Positions 1 to 13,000 of a DNA stretch of 64,000 bases are shown here, piece by piece. Position 1 is the first letter of the stretch; the number at the start of each line of letters is the position of its first letter. The position numbers and the translations under genes were made by a program. This stretch comes from Axinella damicornis (taxonomy: Eukaryota; Porifera; Demospongiae; Axinellida; Axinellidae): contig OZ007514.1 of the NCBI GenBank assembly GCA_963931865.1, positions 186,001-250,000 on the forward strand. Reading direction: 5' to 3'. The notes under the pieces were generated by a model. That model was given only the letters and a program-made list of their open reading frames with translations. It made no database searches and was not told where the DNA came from.

Positions 1-33
1 CTCCAAGCATGCTATTCATGCAGTTCAACTTAC

Positions 34-1903
34 TGCAACGAGTGCAGGTGAAGCACTGGAGGTGAAAGATGTCGTCCAGGGCCAGGCAGCCGTTCTCCAT
101 CCCAATCACAGCCTCCCCACACTTGGCACAGCAGCCTGGGGATACAGAGTGTGTGTGAGAGAGGTGAGGGGGAGGGGGAGGGGCACAGCAGCTAGCTCCT
201 CTCCTCATAAGGCTGTTGTTTACAGCATGAGTAGCTGGGAGTGTCCTCAAGAGTGCCACTCTACCAGTGTAAACAGCTACTCAAGAATATATTCAACACC
301 TGCTCTAACACCACAAGACTGTGAATTCAATCCACTCACACATAACTATTGGGTACTGGAGCTCACCATAGAATTCATCATCTTGTTCTGAATCTGGTTC
401 TTCTGTCAGGGTCAGCATGGGGGTGGGAGACGTCGGTGAGTCTCCGACCTCCAGCTTGAATGTCTTGTCTGCAGACGGGGTCAGCACCTCCATGAGGTTA
501 CTCAGAGCACGCACCGTGGTGGTTGCAACCGCATTCACTCGCTTGTTGGTACGCCCGAGCGAGGCTCTCTTGAAATTCACATCCAAGAGTGTACTCTTCT
601 CTGAACTCTCAAGCAGCTGGAGCTCAGGTGGTTCGGGAGAAGTATCGACATCATCAGCGGATGTTGGCGTCGTTTCCCTCTCAATGTCCCCAACTTCTGG
701 GCTGGTAAACCTCTCAGCCGAGCTTCGGCTGTCGCTGGGGGTCACAGAGTTTGATCTTCCACTCTCTTGCATTGTCCACCTCCTGATGCTGTTGCTGGTA
801 CAGAGACCTTTCCCTTCCTGCAGCTTGTCTCGGGAACCCACCTCCAGGGAAACATCCAGAGTGGCGCTGGTCGGTCGACTGCTGGCACTAGAACCTGGCG
901 ATGCTTTCATTGATTCGGGGGAACTCAAGTGGTCATAGTCGTCACTTGGTGCAAAACCTGGAGGGCTTGCCTCCTTGGTCTGCACTCTCTGCACCCCTTG
1001 CGCTGCAGGTCTGGGGACACGGGGTATTCTAGAAGCCAATCCAGTTGTGTCTCGCACTGCAGGGTGGACCTGAGTGGACTGGGAGCCATAACCTGAACGA
1101 TCTTTGACAGTGTGTACTATCGAACTGGAGCTGGTACTCACTGAGATTATCTTCAGGGAGGGTTTTCGGTCGTAGACAACTTGTGTGCCGGAGGACGTTC
1201 TCCTCTCACCATTGGCTGCTGTTTGGGTTTCATCCCTCTTGGAGAAGCCATTAGTCGCTGTTGTAAGGTAGCCTCCCTTTGAAAGTGGAGCTGTTTGCAG
1301 GGAAGAATTCGTGCCATTCAAAACAGTACCACTGGCGCTAGAACTGCGATGCATTGGACTGGTTTTTGCAGTAGAGGCGTGCATACGGACATTCCCATTC
1401 ATTGCTCCGTTGGAGCTTGCACGACGCACAGTCCGTGGATTGGTAGTAGAAGCTTCACGATCACTCAGTGCAGGAGTAGCAGTAGGTATATGCGACGTTT
1501 CAGGGTAAGAGTACTTCTTTTCCTTCGCAGAGCTGCGACCAGAAGCCTCCCGCTTGTCTTTCTTCTCGTCCGATTGGGTCACTGGCGCTCGCTGTTGATA
1601 TTTTCTGCGACTGGAGGGACTGCGTGGAGGAGGGGCCAGCACCACCGGCTCCTGGAGCTTTCTGTACGAGTTGTTCGTGCCGTTCAGCTGTCTCGTGGCG
1701 TTCTCTTTTTCCTTCCCGGGTCTCGACGGAGCCGTTCTTCGTCTCACTCGTGGTTGAGACGGCTTCTTCAGGCCAGATTTCCAATCTCCTTCAGATGCTC
1801 TCCGATCGTCACTCTGAAAGAAACTGAGCGTTCCAGGATCGAGTTGTAGACCCAAGTCGCGAAACAGTTGCGTCGCCTCTCTCTCAAAATCTGCCTCGGT
1901 CAT
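34..1903 (-). CDS. Zyxin/LPP-like LIM-domain protein, 3' part cut off by window edge
   Basis: Two exons are visible: 1903-367 and 135-34, joined by a phase-1 intron (donor GTGAGC at 366-361, acceptor CCCCAG ending at 136). The second exon ends at a GTAAGT donor (33-28), so the gene continues outside the window. The first exon encodes about 512 residues of serine/threonine/proline-rich, low-complexity, probably disordered sequence ending in an acidic stretch and DDEFYG. The second starts a LIM zinc-binding domain: CAKCGE, then HLQCFTCTRC, matching the Cys-x2-Cys...His-x2-Cys...Cys-x2-Cys spacing of a first LIM finger. A long disordered N-terminus followed by LIM repeats is the plan of zyxin, LPP, TRIP6 and ajuba, which are focal-adhesion/actin and mechanosensing adaptors. 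No clear FPPPP (Ena/VASP-binding) motif is seen, so the exact subfamily is open. Start chosen at the Met beginning MTEADFEREA, which opens an amphipathic leader. Confidence 0.75.
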
Positions 1904-2137
1904 GATGGAACGAGGGGTTTTAACTCAGGATAGACAGGAACGTGGCAGTGCCAACCGCACTCTACTCAAACAGTGCGCACAATTGAATGTTTAGACGAAA
2001 ATTTAATGACCATGAATCTCATTACATTTTAATAACCTTTCCTAAATGGAGCGCACTTCAGTGAATGCCTACCGCTTGACTGTCGGACTCGGACCGTCCT
2101 GCAGCCTGTGCAGCTCAATTTGTCCTCCTGTGGTGCT
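1904..2137. promoter_or_regulatory. Shared bidirectional promoter interval (LIM gene / CDK10)
   Basis: About 200 bases separate the divergent start codons of the LIM-domain gene (ATG at 1903, minus) and the CDK10 gene (ATG at 2108 or 2138, plus). No other coding sequence fits, so both promoters and 5' UTRs must lie here. No TATA box at a sensible distance was recognised. Confidence 0.5.
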
Positions 2138-3241
2138 ATGGCGGAGAAGAAGTCCCTTGCAGACCATCTGGTGATCTCTCCGGTCACTCACAAGCCTGTG
2201 AAGCTTCCCCAGCACGAAATATTGGGAGCATGCAGGAGTGTTTCAGACTTTGAAAAACTGAACCGCATTGGAGAGGGAACTTATGGAATAGTTTACAGGG
2301 CTAGAGACTTGAAAAGTGGTGAGATCGTGGCCTTGAAAAAGATTCGTATGGAGAGGGAGAAAGAGGGCCTGCCAGTGTGTAGCGTTCGTGAAATTGGGAT
2401 ACTAATGCAACTCAGACACGGAAACATTGTTGAATTGACTGATGTTGTTGTGGGACGGGACTTGGAAAATATGTTCTTGGTGATGAATTACTGTGAACAA
2501 GATCTAGCAAGCCTTATTGACAACATGAAGATCCCTTTCACCGAGTCCCAAGTCAAGTGCATTATGATCCAGCTACTTGACGGTGTGGCCTATTTACATA
2601 AGAACTACATTATACATCGTGATCTGAAAGTCTCTAATCTGCTGCTAACAGACAAAGGGTGCCTAAAAGTTGCCGATTTTGGTTTAGCTAGGGCAATCGG
2701 TATCCCACCAAAGCCCCTGACACCAAAGGTGGTGACGCTTTGGTACCGTGCCCCTGAGCTTCTGTTTGGCGCGACCATGTACACAACTGCCCTGGACATG
2801 TGGGCAGTGGGCTGCATATTTGGAGAGATTTTGAACAACAAGCCCCTTTTACCTGGCAAGTCAGAGATAGATCAGATAGAACTCATAGTAGAACTCCTGG
2901 GTACACCAAACGATGCAATATGGCCAGGGTTCTCCTCCTTGCCTGGGATCAAACAAGTTGTGTTGAAGAACCAGCCCTACAACAACTTGAAACAGAAGTT
3001 CCACTGGTTGTCAGAAGCTGGCAGCAAGTTACTGAATGACTTCCTAATGTACAACCCGGACAAGCGAATCACAGCTAAGAAGGCGCGGAAGGGATTGTAT
3101 TTTAGAGAGAAGCCGTTACCTGTTGATCCCGAAATGATGCCAACGTACCCCCACCTTCGTAACATAAAGCCCCAGGTGTACAGAAAGATACCCACAGAGG
3201 AATCTGACAAACCAGCTGTGAAAAGGCCCAAGAAGCACTAG
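2108..3241 (+). CDS. CDK10: Cyclin-dependent kinase 10, single exon
   Basis: Uninterrupted 377-codon frame encoding a complete CDK. Visible in order: glycine loop GEGTYG (residues 55-60), ATP-binding Lys77 in VALKKIRM, a C-helix PVCSVREI replacing the cyclin-binding PISSLRE of vertebrate CDK10, HRDLKVSN (170-177), DFGLAR (190-195), [13 protein letters not shown] activation segment and [11 protein letters not shown]. The C-lobe strings [26 protein letters not shown] and [16 protein letters not shown] are characteristic of CDK10 rather than CDK11. CDK10 pairs with cyclin M and phosphorylates ETS2 in animals. The first Met gives [10 protein letters not shown]; the next (2138) sits in GCTATGGCGG and starts MAEKK, and may be the real initiator. 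The lack of introns, unlike most neighbours, suggests intron loss or an old retrocopy that stayed functional; the frame has no lesion. The C-terminus is basic. Confidence 0.93.
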   Translation: MQLNLSSCGAMAEKKSLADHLVISPVTHKPVKLPQHEILGACRSVSDFEKLNRIGEGTYGIVYRARDLKSGEIVALKKIRMEREKEGLPVCSVREIGILMQLRHGNIVELTDVVVGRDLENMFLVMNYCEQDLASLIDNMKIPFTESQVKCIMIQLLDGVAYLHKNYIIHRDLKVSNLLLTDKGCLKVADFGLARAIGIPPKPLTPKVVTLWYRAPELLFGATMYTTALDMWAVGCIFGEILNNKPLLPGKSEIDQIELIVELLGTPNDAIWPGFSSLPGIKQVVLKNQPYNNLKQKFHWLSEAGSKLLNDFLMYNPDKRITAKKARKGLYFREKPLPVDPEMMPTYPHLRNIKPQVYRKIPTEESDKPAVKRPKKH

Positions 3242-3362
3242 ACTGTAGAAGTCCTCAACTTTGAGAACAATTTCATATAGCTACATGTACATCTACATCT
3301 GACTTGATGTGTATAATATTATACTTTACATAATATATTGTGAAATGAGACACTGATCAAGG

Positions 3363-6300
3363 TCACACTTTTGCTGAGAGGTAAGCCTGAAATTTCTCTT
3401 CTTCATATTCTGTCATGATCCTGTTCAGAGCATAGATCTGTAGTGCATCATGTGCATGCATGTGTGGGTAAGTCACAAAACATGCCCCAGCTTGTGTAAC
3501 TGTTATAATAAGAAGCTCAAAACAAATCGAACCTTTGATGAGAATAGTGATATCTCCCAAGGTTCTTACATATTCCCCTTACAATGTTTTGCAGTGCATG
3601 TGCTAAGATGTAGTCCTCCATGTCAAAGTGTCTTGCATGCTAGAAAATGAATGTGTGGGGGTCTGGCCAGTGTTTTGAGCAGTTGTGCATAAGCATTACT
3701 GTAATGTGCTCTTCTTGTGTATAGATACCACTGCTGAGGTTACAAGCTTCACTGATATCTAATCTGTGTCTCATCCAATGTATCATCCAATGTATAGCTG
3801 TAGGGTCACACAAAGCATCAATATCCTTGTAAGGTAGTAACACAACGGCCTTCTCATTCCCTTGAACTATGTGTTTTGTCATGGATGAAAGTTTATGACA
3901 AGACAGATATGACTTCAATGCCCCAAACTGAATGCTTTACTCGTAAACATTCCGTGCACTATTTTGGGGCAAAGTTTTGTGAACAGTGTAGAGATAAACA
4001 ATGTGTCTGTGCCAGACAGTTTTCATTTCAATATCCCTACAGGATAATTACATTCATTCACATATTATACGGTTAGCTATAACACCGGAGTGAGCCAATC
4101 CAGCATGCAAGAGGTTAGCTATAACACTGGAGTGAGCCAATCCAGCATGCAAGAGCATGTGAATGCACACATTGCATGCTGTCACAATGAAGTGCAACCC
4201 ACGTACCTCGGCTCGCTGCTTTGTCCTCAGTCTTGTAACTGCCTCCCTCTGTTGCCTCTCAGCCTCTCTGGCCGCCATGACAGCCAGCTGTGAATGCTGG
4301 TGAGAGTTCAGCTCGGATGCTGCATATATAGAAACACAGATGTCTTATTACGCTTGCATACCAAACAGAATGGTTACATGTAGCTAGAGAGCTTGTATTC
4401 GTGCACATCCTCAAGTCCAGGATCCACCTGGATTCAATTTGAATATATAGCGAAGTCAAAGGCCTGTAAGAACACTGACCCCACACATGAACCAGATACT
4501 GCATTGATGCTAAATACCACAACACAGTGTATGTCTACTAGCAGATGAACCTTACCCATTTCATGAAGACGGTTCCTTAGCAATCTCTGGCTCTTTGTAA
4601 CAGCAAGAAAATATAAGAGCTAGTAAAGATCACTGTAAGCCTACACACTGTCTAAAGTTCTCACCTTGATGTCATTGAGAGATGCAACATACTTCAGTGA
4701 CCTGGAATATGCTAGTGCAGAAAGAGTATACCAAACTATCAATATAAAAAAACATTAACTGCCATCACAGACTTAATCGGGACAATCTTCCCAGCAATCT
4801 GCACAGTGCAAAGACGTACTGTTTTTTTATTCCCTTTTGCACGCGTGCCACCTTGCTAGTGTGACATCAAACTGTAATTCCTATTTGTGATCTCAATGTC
4901 ATATCAACACACACAGATGCTTACTTGAGCTGGGAGTGGCTGGGGGTGCATTGGGTATGCCGGTTGTCTTGGGTGTGACTGAGTGTCTGTCTGACAAGTA
5001 TATCACTTTTACTTTGGCTGCTGAATTTTGATTGCAATCATCATCATTGAAAGGAGCAGATGTGTGACCATCTGTTCTATGGTTAGTGTTGGAGGACCTT
5101 TGAGCATCACATGCACAGTGGTGGGTTCTGCTATGATCTTTTGTAACGGAATGGCTGGACCTCCTGGAACCAGCCAAATATACTCTGAGAAGTTCTTTGT
5201 GTTTCCTGATTGCACTTTGCACCGTGCTGGCATTGGCTACTGGCTGCAATGTTATACGTGGCTCCAATGTGGGACGTGGCTCCATTGTGGGACGTGGCTC
5301 CATTGTGGGGCGCGGCTCCAATGTGGGACGTGGCTCCATTGTGGGACGCGGCTCCATTGTGGGACGTGGCTCCAATGTGGGACGCGGCTCCACTGTGGGA
5401 CGTGGCTCCATTGTGGGACGTGGCTCCATTGTGGGACGCGGCTCCATTGTGGGACGTGGCTCAAACATGGGACGTGGCTGCGAAGTGACGGTCTCTGCTT
5501 GTGTGTGCCGCTGTATGTTGGAGTCAGAGCCGATACAACTGAGTTTGGTGATATCTTTTAGTGATCTGACCGTCCTTCTTTGTCTTTTCCTCAGCCTCAC
5601 TTTGGCACGCTGAACAACCTGCTGTGCAAGCTCAGAACACTCTGCAATGGTGTCAGAACAACAGTGGGTGGTTCAATACACTTTTGTTAATTGAGACACA
5701 CGTGCACACACACGGCACATACAGTATACATATTGCCTTCACTGAGGTTGGACATGCATGCCATTAGAGCTGCTACAATACATCGGCATATCGATCAATA
5801 CTGACAGTCACAATAATTATGATATCAATACATCCTATTACAGTATCAATATATCAAAATATCATTAATTTCAATACCTATCCAAAACTGCATCACTTGG
5901 TTTGCTATAAGTAAACCTGAAGTTGTAATGACAGTAACGACCTCTTTCATACATTCCTCACTCTGACCTGTCCTTCAGCTTAACATAATTATGTCAATGT
6001 ATTGCAATACGTCAATGAATTGCAATACATCAGGTGCATACAGCAAAACACAATATCGTTGCAGCTCTACATGCCATAACATGCTATGCTGTGTCATCAC
6101 AGAGTCAAGAGCCTAAAGTACGAGGATGAGGCTAAACATTCCATTTGAAAGAGCCTGTTACCACATCCCAATCACTTGAGAATGAGAATACCCTCTTAAC
6201 CTAGTTCCACTGGACGCAGAGCCGCTACACACTACCTCAGTAGTTCCATCAAGCCTACCTAGATTTCCAGGCCACGTTTTGTTCTCCTCTGAGCAGCTGG

Positions 6301-6706
6301 GAGCATGACCATAGTCTGGCAGTGATACAAGGCTGTCACCCTCCGCGATATTGCACAGGTGATCATGGTGGTGGGGCTCCCTGGTTCCATGTTCTGTTAC
6401 CATGTGCAGTGAAGTACGTGCATTCAAGTGCAAGCGGTGGGGTTTCAACCTGCTAGCATCTGCTCTCAGCTGCAGTGTAGTGAGTGAGCGCATACTGCCA
6501 TCCAGGTGGTTCAGTGCTCTCTTCTCTTTCTGTGCCAAGTATCTCGCATGTCTCTTCCTCAGCAGAGACAAGAGTGCCTGCTGGTTTGGAGCTGGTGACC
6601 TCTGTTGCGGATGAGGAACGTGAATGGGAGCTTTGCCCACAGTTGGGCACAGCACAGGCAGCACAGTCAGAGACATGGCACACTGCACTGCCTCGTTTGT
6701 GATCAA
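3363..6706 (-). CDS. Coiled-coil protein of unknown function with MEPRPT-type hexapeptide repeats
   Basis: Seven exons with matching phases: 6706-6259, 5641-4925, 4711-4665, 4592-4556, 4319-4207, 3927-3729, 3490-3363 (TGA), giving 562 residues. Exon 1 holds basic helical sequence (LLSLLRKRHARYLAQKEKRA). Exon 2 starts with a charged helix (AQQVVQRAKVRLRKRQRR), then about 13 copies of a 6-residue unit E-P-R-P-T-M. Exons 3-5 encode a charged coiled coil (MAAREAERQQREAVTRLRTK). The last two exons are more globular (YKDIDALCDPTAIHWMIHWM; ALNRIMTEYEEEKFQAYLSA). I do not recognise the family. The coiled coil plus a conserved-looking C-terminus could suggest a cytoskeletal, centrosomal or ciliary protein, but that is a guess. 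Exon 3 uses the acceptor CACTAG; the nearby CCAG would create a stop. The hexapeptide region should vary in length between individuals. The start lies about 300 bases from the divergent NIP7 start. Confidence 0.6.
4071..4154. repeat. Two-copy 42-bp direct repeat in intron
   Basis: Two tandem copies of a 42-base unit (GGTTAGCTATAACACYGGAG...) differing at one base, in intron 5 of the coiled-coil gene. Confidence 0.8.
5255..5485. repeat. 18-bp coding minisatellite, about 13 units
   Basis: The unit GTGGCTCCATTGTGGGAC (plus strand) is repeated with small substitutions. Because 18 is a multiple of three, the array stays open in several frames on both strands; only the minus-strand E-P-R-P-T-M reading is joined in frame to plausible exons. 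Confidence 0.85.
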
Positions 6707-7011
6707 ACGAACCCGACTGTGTTCTTAGATTAGGAACAGACCTGAGCAAGCACGGTGCACATTATCAGACCAGCTCAGAGACTTGACTGCAACAGTTATT
6801 AGCATTATTTTGCTCGACTGTATACGTACTGTACTCGAGCTAGCTCAGCACGTTGTATTATGTATCCAGGCAACCCCACAAGGCAGCCCCGCCCCCATCT
6901 TGTGGCCGGCCAAGGTGCATGCGGCGCGCGCAAGTGCTAGCTCCACCCAAGAATATTCGGAGCGTTCACGGAAGTGTGTTTTACTGGATCCACGTGGACT
7001 ATACAAAAAAG
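6707..7011. promoter_or_regulatory. Divergent promoter interval (coiled-coil gene / NIP7)
   Basis: This 305-base interval separates the minus-strand coiled-coil start (6706) from the NIP7 start (7012). An upstream in-frame open stretch precedes the NIP7 ATG but shows no family similarity. No clear core motif was identified. Confidence 0.4.
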
Positions 7012-10000
7012 ATGAGGCCTTTGACAGATGAAGAAACGAAAGTAGTGTTCGAAAAACTCACGAAATAGTGAGTTCAAATCATTAACATTCCTAGAGTTTG
7101 TAAGCTGCTGAGAGCTGTAATTCCTGTGGACGGCATGTGCATTAAATGGAAGTCACTGCGTTGTTGTTTCCCTCCCAGTGTCGGTGAGAATGTGAGGTTG
7201 CTTGTGGACAGACCTGATGGAAACTACTGCTTCAGACTTCACAAGGATAGGGTGTTCTACATAAGGTGAAGATTCCTGCTAGCTGGAGAGGCTGGCATGT
7301 CAGGGATCGAGAAATGATTGCCAAGGGATGGCTTGTCGGTCTCTGCATGCTGACTCCCTATATAGACCCACTGCAGCTGACGTCATCATTTGAGGATACA
7401 GACGGTGCACCAACATGGTGGCGGCTGTTTTCCGTTTTTGGAGATAGCAGCTGATCTCGGATGTAAAACGCTTACCAGTTATGCAGGGGACATTCAATCA
7501 ATGGCACATAATTATGATGAACCATAGATGTTAACTTGGAAGAGAACGTTGCACTAGGAGAATGAGATATGAAGCTGGGGATTGTGCCATTGTGTTGAGC
7601 GCTTTCAAATGATGTTCTAAAAGGAGTTTTAATGTCTGCCACATTTTGTCAAAAATCGCACTCAACCAAAGGCTATAATCCATGGTTTTTCATGATTTTG
7701 GGTAAAAATTCAACCTACAGCAAAATGGACATCACTGGAATGCTCCATTCATGCTGATCACAATAGTGCAAATCCCAGCTTTGTATCTCATTCCTAGCCC
7801 AAGATATCTAGCATAGTTTAGTGCTACTCACGTGACCCTCAACGAATCAGACGCCTCAGAATCGATCACATGACGGAGCATTAAATCGCTTATTGCACAC
7901 TTTAATGTGCATTATCTAGATAATGCACACTTTTCAAAGATCAAAGGCTGTCTCGGGTCGGTGAGTTGCACTAAGTAGTTTAGATACCACTTTGCCGTGC
8001 ATTACAGGCTTTAGTGCACTCGGGCAATCTAGTTAACGGTCTCGGGCGGATAATGCAATCGCCTTCGGCTCGTGCATTATCTCGCCCTCGACCGTTAACT
8101 AGATTGCCCTCGTGCACTAAAACCCGTAATGCACGGCAAAGTGGTATATAAATATTACATAAAATTAATGTGTTGAGTGCGAGAGCGCATGATGACATCA
8201 TTGGCAATGATGATGATGTCATCAGGCGTTCTTGATTGTGCTTAACTGCAAAAGCCGTCATGAGCTCCCATAAGCCCATAAGAATTTATATGGGGAATTT
8301 AATACTATGTGTTATACTTTAATACAGGGTTTTGCTTCCCTAAGCTGTTTCTTATGGTTGGTAAAGAGTTAATTGACGTGTCAAAATGTGCCATAATTGG
8401 TAGAAAATGGTGTCCAAATTATGCCAGTTTTGGCATGTGAACATACTTGGGAAAGACTGCACCATGTTTTCTTGTAGTCGCATCACACCCGATTGTCATC
8501 ACAGTTGGTATCTTGCTTATGACCTTCAACTGTTTTATTATTTCAACCTCTTGCAGCGAGGCCATAATGCGGAGAGCTACCAATGTGGCTCGGAAGAGCC
8601 TCGTCAGCCTCGGTACGTGTATCGGGAAGTTTACCAAGAGTGGGAAGTTTCACCTTCAGATCACTGCCCTGGACCTCATTGCCCCATATGCAAAGGTTGG
8701 TCAGGCCTGCATGCAATGTGTCTGCAGGCAGGGGGGGAAATTGAAGTGTGAAAAGTAACTTATCAGTACGGCTGAGTATGCCCTGTAAAGCACAAACTGA
8801 CAAAAGCTGGAAGGACATGAAATGGCCATAGAAATATAGAACTGAAGGTCTAGCATGGTCAGATATTAGTTGTGGGATTGAAATGTTGGTTTCAACTCGC
8901 CGGTGAATGTCTGACCAAGACCACCTGAGAAACACACCAGTACGATGCCTCTCCAAGTATTAACGTTCTAGTTTTATCGCAGTACTAGTTATGCCGAAAT
9001 TGAATTGCCAAATTAAACGTTGCTGCATTTGAAAGAGAGGTGATGGATTTCTCCGTGTGCCTATGACCAGCATCTGCCTCCTGGTGGCAAGCCTGGCGCT
9101 GCCGTGGACACACCCACAGCTGAGATTTCACTCATGCAAATAGTTTATCCTACAAGTAGCTGAGCTTGCTTCGCTCGCTCAGCTACTTCCCCCTTGCTAT
9201 ACCGTGCGTAATCCGGCGCCGGATAGCTCTCTGAAGAGCTGCTTCTCCGTGATTGCGTCCGCTTCAGCTGCTGCTCGCCGCTTGCGTCCGCTTCAGCTGC
9301 TGCTCCTGGGCCCGATTGCGGCATCCACTTCCACTGCTGCTCCCCGTTTGCCTCTGCCTCGCGTCCAGCTGCTGCTCCCCGATTGCGCCCGCTTCAGCTG
9401 CTGCTCCCGATTGCGTCCGCTTCGACTGCTGTTCCCCGATTGCGTCTGCTTCAACTGCTGCTCGCCTGATTGCGTCCGCTTCAACTGCTGCTCCCCGATT
9501 GCATACTGGATTCCAGCCCATGCCCGGGCCCAATGTTCTCGAACATTCTTCGCGGAGTTCGAGGTTCGGTAAATAAATTAAAGTACGAAGGTCGCGCATC
9601 ACTATAGTCTAGTCCCGCCCCACGAACATCCCACTTCCGTCACTCACAGACACACACACACACACGTTAAAATCTTAATGTATTGATAGCTCATGAAAGT
9701 ACTCCCAAATCACACACTTGAATCTCAAGTCAGCTCACATAGTATAGTCGGTTGTCAGGACAATCGATTGTCAGTATATATACAGTGTGGAGCACTTTAA
9801 TGTGCAGAGTGCAATAGTTTAAGTGGCTGGCTACTACTCTGTTTACATGCTGCGATAGTGTTTACACAAACCCTGCCGGCACACATTAGTAAGCATACTC
9901 CTCTCGCTGATGATGGATGGCCTTCTGCTCTGACTCCAAAAGGAGGTTGAACCCTGTGGGAGGTTTTAGAGTTGACAGGCACATCTCGTATGTCCCATGT

Positions 10001-13000
10001 CCCTCTCCCCGTACAGTATAAGGTGTGGCTGAAGCCAAGTGCGGAGCAGTCGTATCTCTATGGCAACCATGTCCTCAAGTCTGGTCTGGGGAGGATCACG
10101 GAGAACACACCGCAGTACCAGGGCGTCATCATGTACTCCATGGGTGATATTCCCCTGGTGAGTAGTGGCTGCCACGGGAGGTGGGAACCCTTTCACCATA
10201 AATGGCTGACTGTAGCTGACCAAAGTCCCTTGTGGTTCCAGCATGCTTAGCAGGTCCTTGTACGTGGTAACCATTGGATACGAGGAGTGTTGTTGAGGTT
10301 TCACAATGGCAGTGTGCATTACCCTGTGAGTGGTGTGCCTTACTCCACTTGCCCAGGAAACAGTGTGATAACATTTACACTCCTTTCCTTGTTCCCCCAA
10401 CACTGTATATGGTGGCTGAGTGTAGATTACACCCCTCACTATACAATGTCATGATATTGATACATTTTTGTGGGCGCTTAGTGTTTGATATGGAGGCTTG
10501 AGTAAAACCTCCCTTTTCTCATTTGGGGGGTCAAGGTGTTCTCCCAAATACTGTGTTAATGTCCATATTCAACCTGTATAAGGCCTTCTGGTTTGTTGTA
10601 TTGTGAATAGGGGGTTAGTTTTAAATGGAGAGGTTAGAATAGTGCAGAGTGGTTAACAGAACCCTGGATGTCTAACCGTGAGAAGAAGGTATGGTTGGTT
10701 AGAGCTCTTTGATAGCAGCCAACCCTCCCATCCCTGCAGCGTTAATCTCATTTGCACTTTGTACTTTTGCAACCTTGTTGGGGATGAAGGTGAAATGCTT
10801 AATGACCCGTTGTCTGTTGTGTTCATTACTGCTCACTAGTTGGATGGTTGGACTGGCCTGGTTTCACCGCTGATGTTCCGTATGTGATAGTGAGATCACT
10901 GTATCACCTTAATCCATTCTAGCCTCGTTTCCAGACTGTTTGTAGGAGGGGAAACATTTCGTACAAACAACCTGGGAACAGCTGACTTTCTGAGTGCCTG
11001 GGAACGAGCAAATGGTCTAGCTTGTTAGCCACACAACCCTGTATACCTGCACAGACACTTCAGAAACATGTGAGACGAGTGAGGGTATAATTACTAGTCC
11101 TAAACCATTGTCTCACCGCCCCCGTGGTATGCCGTCTTGAATTTGAGAACGTTATTCAATTTCTGCTTGATTACCACATTCCGTGGACGTATATGTGCTA
11201 GCTATGAAACGCAAACTCATAATGGGTATGCAACCTATCATCCCGTTACAGGTCTTCTGAAACTATAGGCTGGTTTGCACAAAAACACACCTTTCTTTGC
11301 CTTAGTATGGAGTTTGCAGGGGTGACCACGCCCCTCTCCTTAATGTGTTGCTAGGGTCTGGAGGAGAATACAAGTGGTACCGTCAGATGGGAGTGTAGAT
11401 ACCCGTGGTGGGAGTGGTGCTGGTACCGTCAGATGGGAGTGTAGATACCCGTGGTGGGAGTGGTGCTGGTACCGTCAGATGGGAGTGTAGATACCCATGG
11501 TGGGAGTGGTGCTGGTACCGTCAGATGGGAGTGTAGATACCCATGGTGGGAGTGGTGCTGGTACCGTCAGATGGGAGTGTAGATACCCATGGTGGGAGTG
11601 GTGCTGGTACCGTCAGATGGGAGTGTAGATACCCATGGTGGGAGTGGTGCTGGTACCGTCAGATGGGAGTGTAGATACCCATGGTGGGAGTGGTGCTGGT
11701 ACCGTCAGATGGGAGTGTAGATACCCATGGTGGGAGTGGTGCTGGTACCGTCAGATGGGAGTGTAGATACCCATGGTGGGAGTGGTGCTGGTACCGTCAG
11801 ATGGGAGTGTAGATACCCATGGTGGGAGTGGTGCTGGCCAAGAAGCTCAAGAAAAGTGACTACAAATGTCGTCTAAATCTAGATTACCACCAATCTATCT
11901 AAACATTTTTACGACGTAAAAATTGTTTTCTCAATTTAAATATCAAGAGTATGAGTGCATGGTTGCCTCCATACCACACCTCATCCCCATTCCAATTCCT
12001 GAGAGTGAGGATGTACTAGTTTCCTGAACTTAGAGGCAGCTAGTTGGCAAACCAGATGCTGATCTGAAGGCCTTATACAGTGCGGCACTATATACTAATC
12101 AGTGTAATTGAATTTTGGTGGCTATAGCTGTGGACTACAATCACTGTACAGTAGCATAGAAACTCCATACATTGCCAATTCAAACACTAGTTAAAGGCAA
12201 GAGTCTAAATTTCATTGCCTAACTAGAGGTGCTCAGCAGAGCACGTACCCCGTGCGCAACTTTGACTTGACAGCTATAAGCTTAGGCCTACCACCGATTA
12301 TTCATACAGCATGCACGATGAGCTAGCTAGAGGCCACGATTAATACAGCAATATCAGCATGCAGAATGAGATACCGTAAGTTGTGGCAGTAATGTTAGAA
12401 ATAGGGTGTGGTCAAGTTGTATAAATTAGCTAGAAGCACGACTTTCGTGACGCAGCTTTTCTCAGCCTCGAGAGTAGATCTCTGGTCTGTGAGTTACGTA
12501 GATGCTACATGTAGTATTTTCTGAATTCTGACACTTCTATCCTGAAATAAGCCTTCAACAAGGCCTTCACTGCTCAAACTGCTGTACATCTACAGACAGA
12601 CTGACAGACAAACCAATTACTCTACCCCCTGCTGCGCATGCGCACGGGGTAATAAACAGAACAGGAAAAGGCTAAAATCTTTAAACTCTAGATCCTGAGC
12701 TGCTAATTTGCTGTGAGCTAGATCATCAACAACCAGGAAATGACCTCTTGCAGGTGGAGTAAACAAAGAAACTTCTAACAGAACTGTAATCCCAGCCCAG
12801 GATGTGCAGTCAGAGTGGGGGAACTGGGGACAGCTGTCCTCCAAGCCTGGGATGTGCAGTCAGAGTGGGGGAACTGGGGACAGCTGTCCTCACAGCCCAG
12901 GATGTGCAGTCAGAGTGGGGGAACTGGGGACAGCTGACCTCCCAGCCCGGGATGTGCAGTCAGAGTGGGGGAACCCGGAACTGGGAACAGCTGCATGTCC

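Noticed and set aside
417..938. Plus-strand 173-codon frame opposite the LIM gene
   Set aside because: Shadow of the minus-strand coding exon; no splice partners or family similarity.
11376..11836. Regular 46-bp repeats as a CRISPR array
   Set aside because: Units are head-to-tail without unique spacers, the context is a eukaryotic intron and no Cas genes are present.
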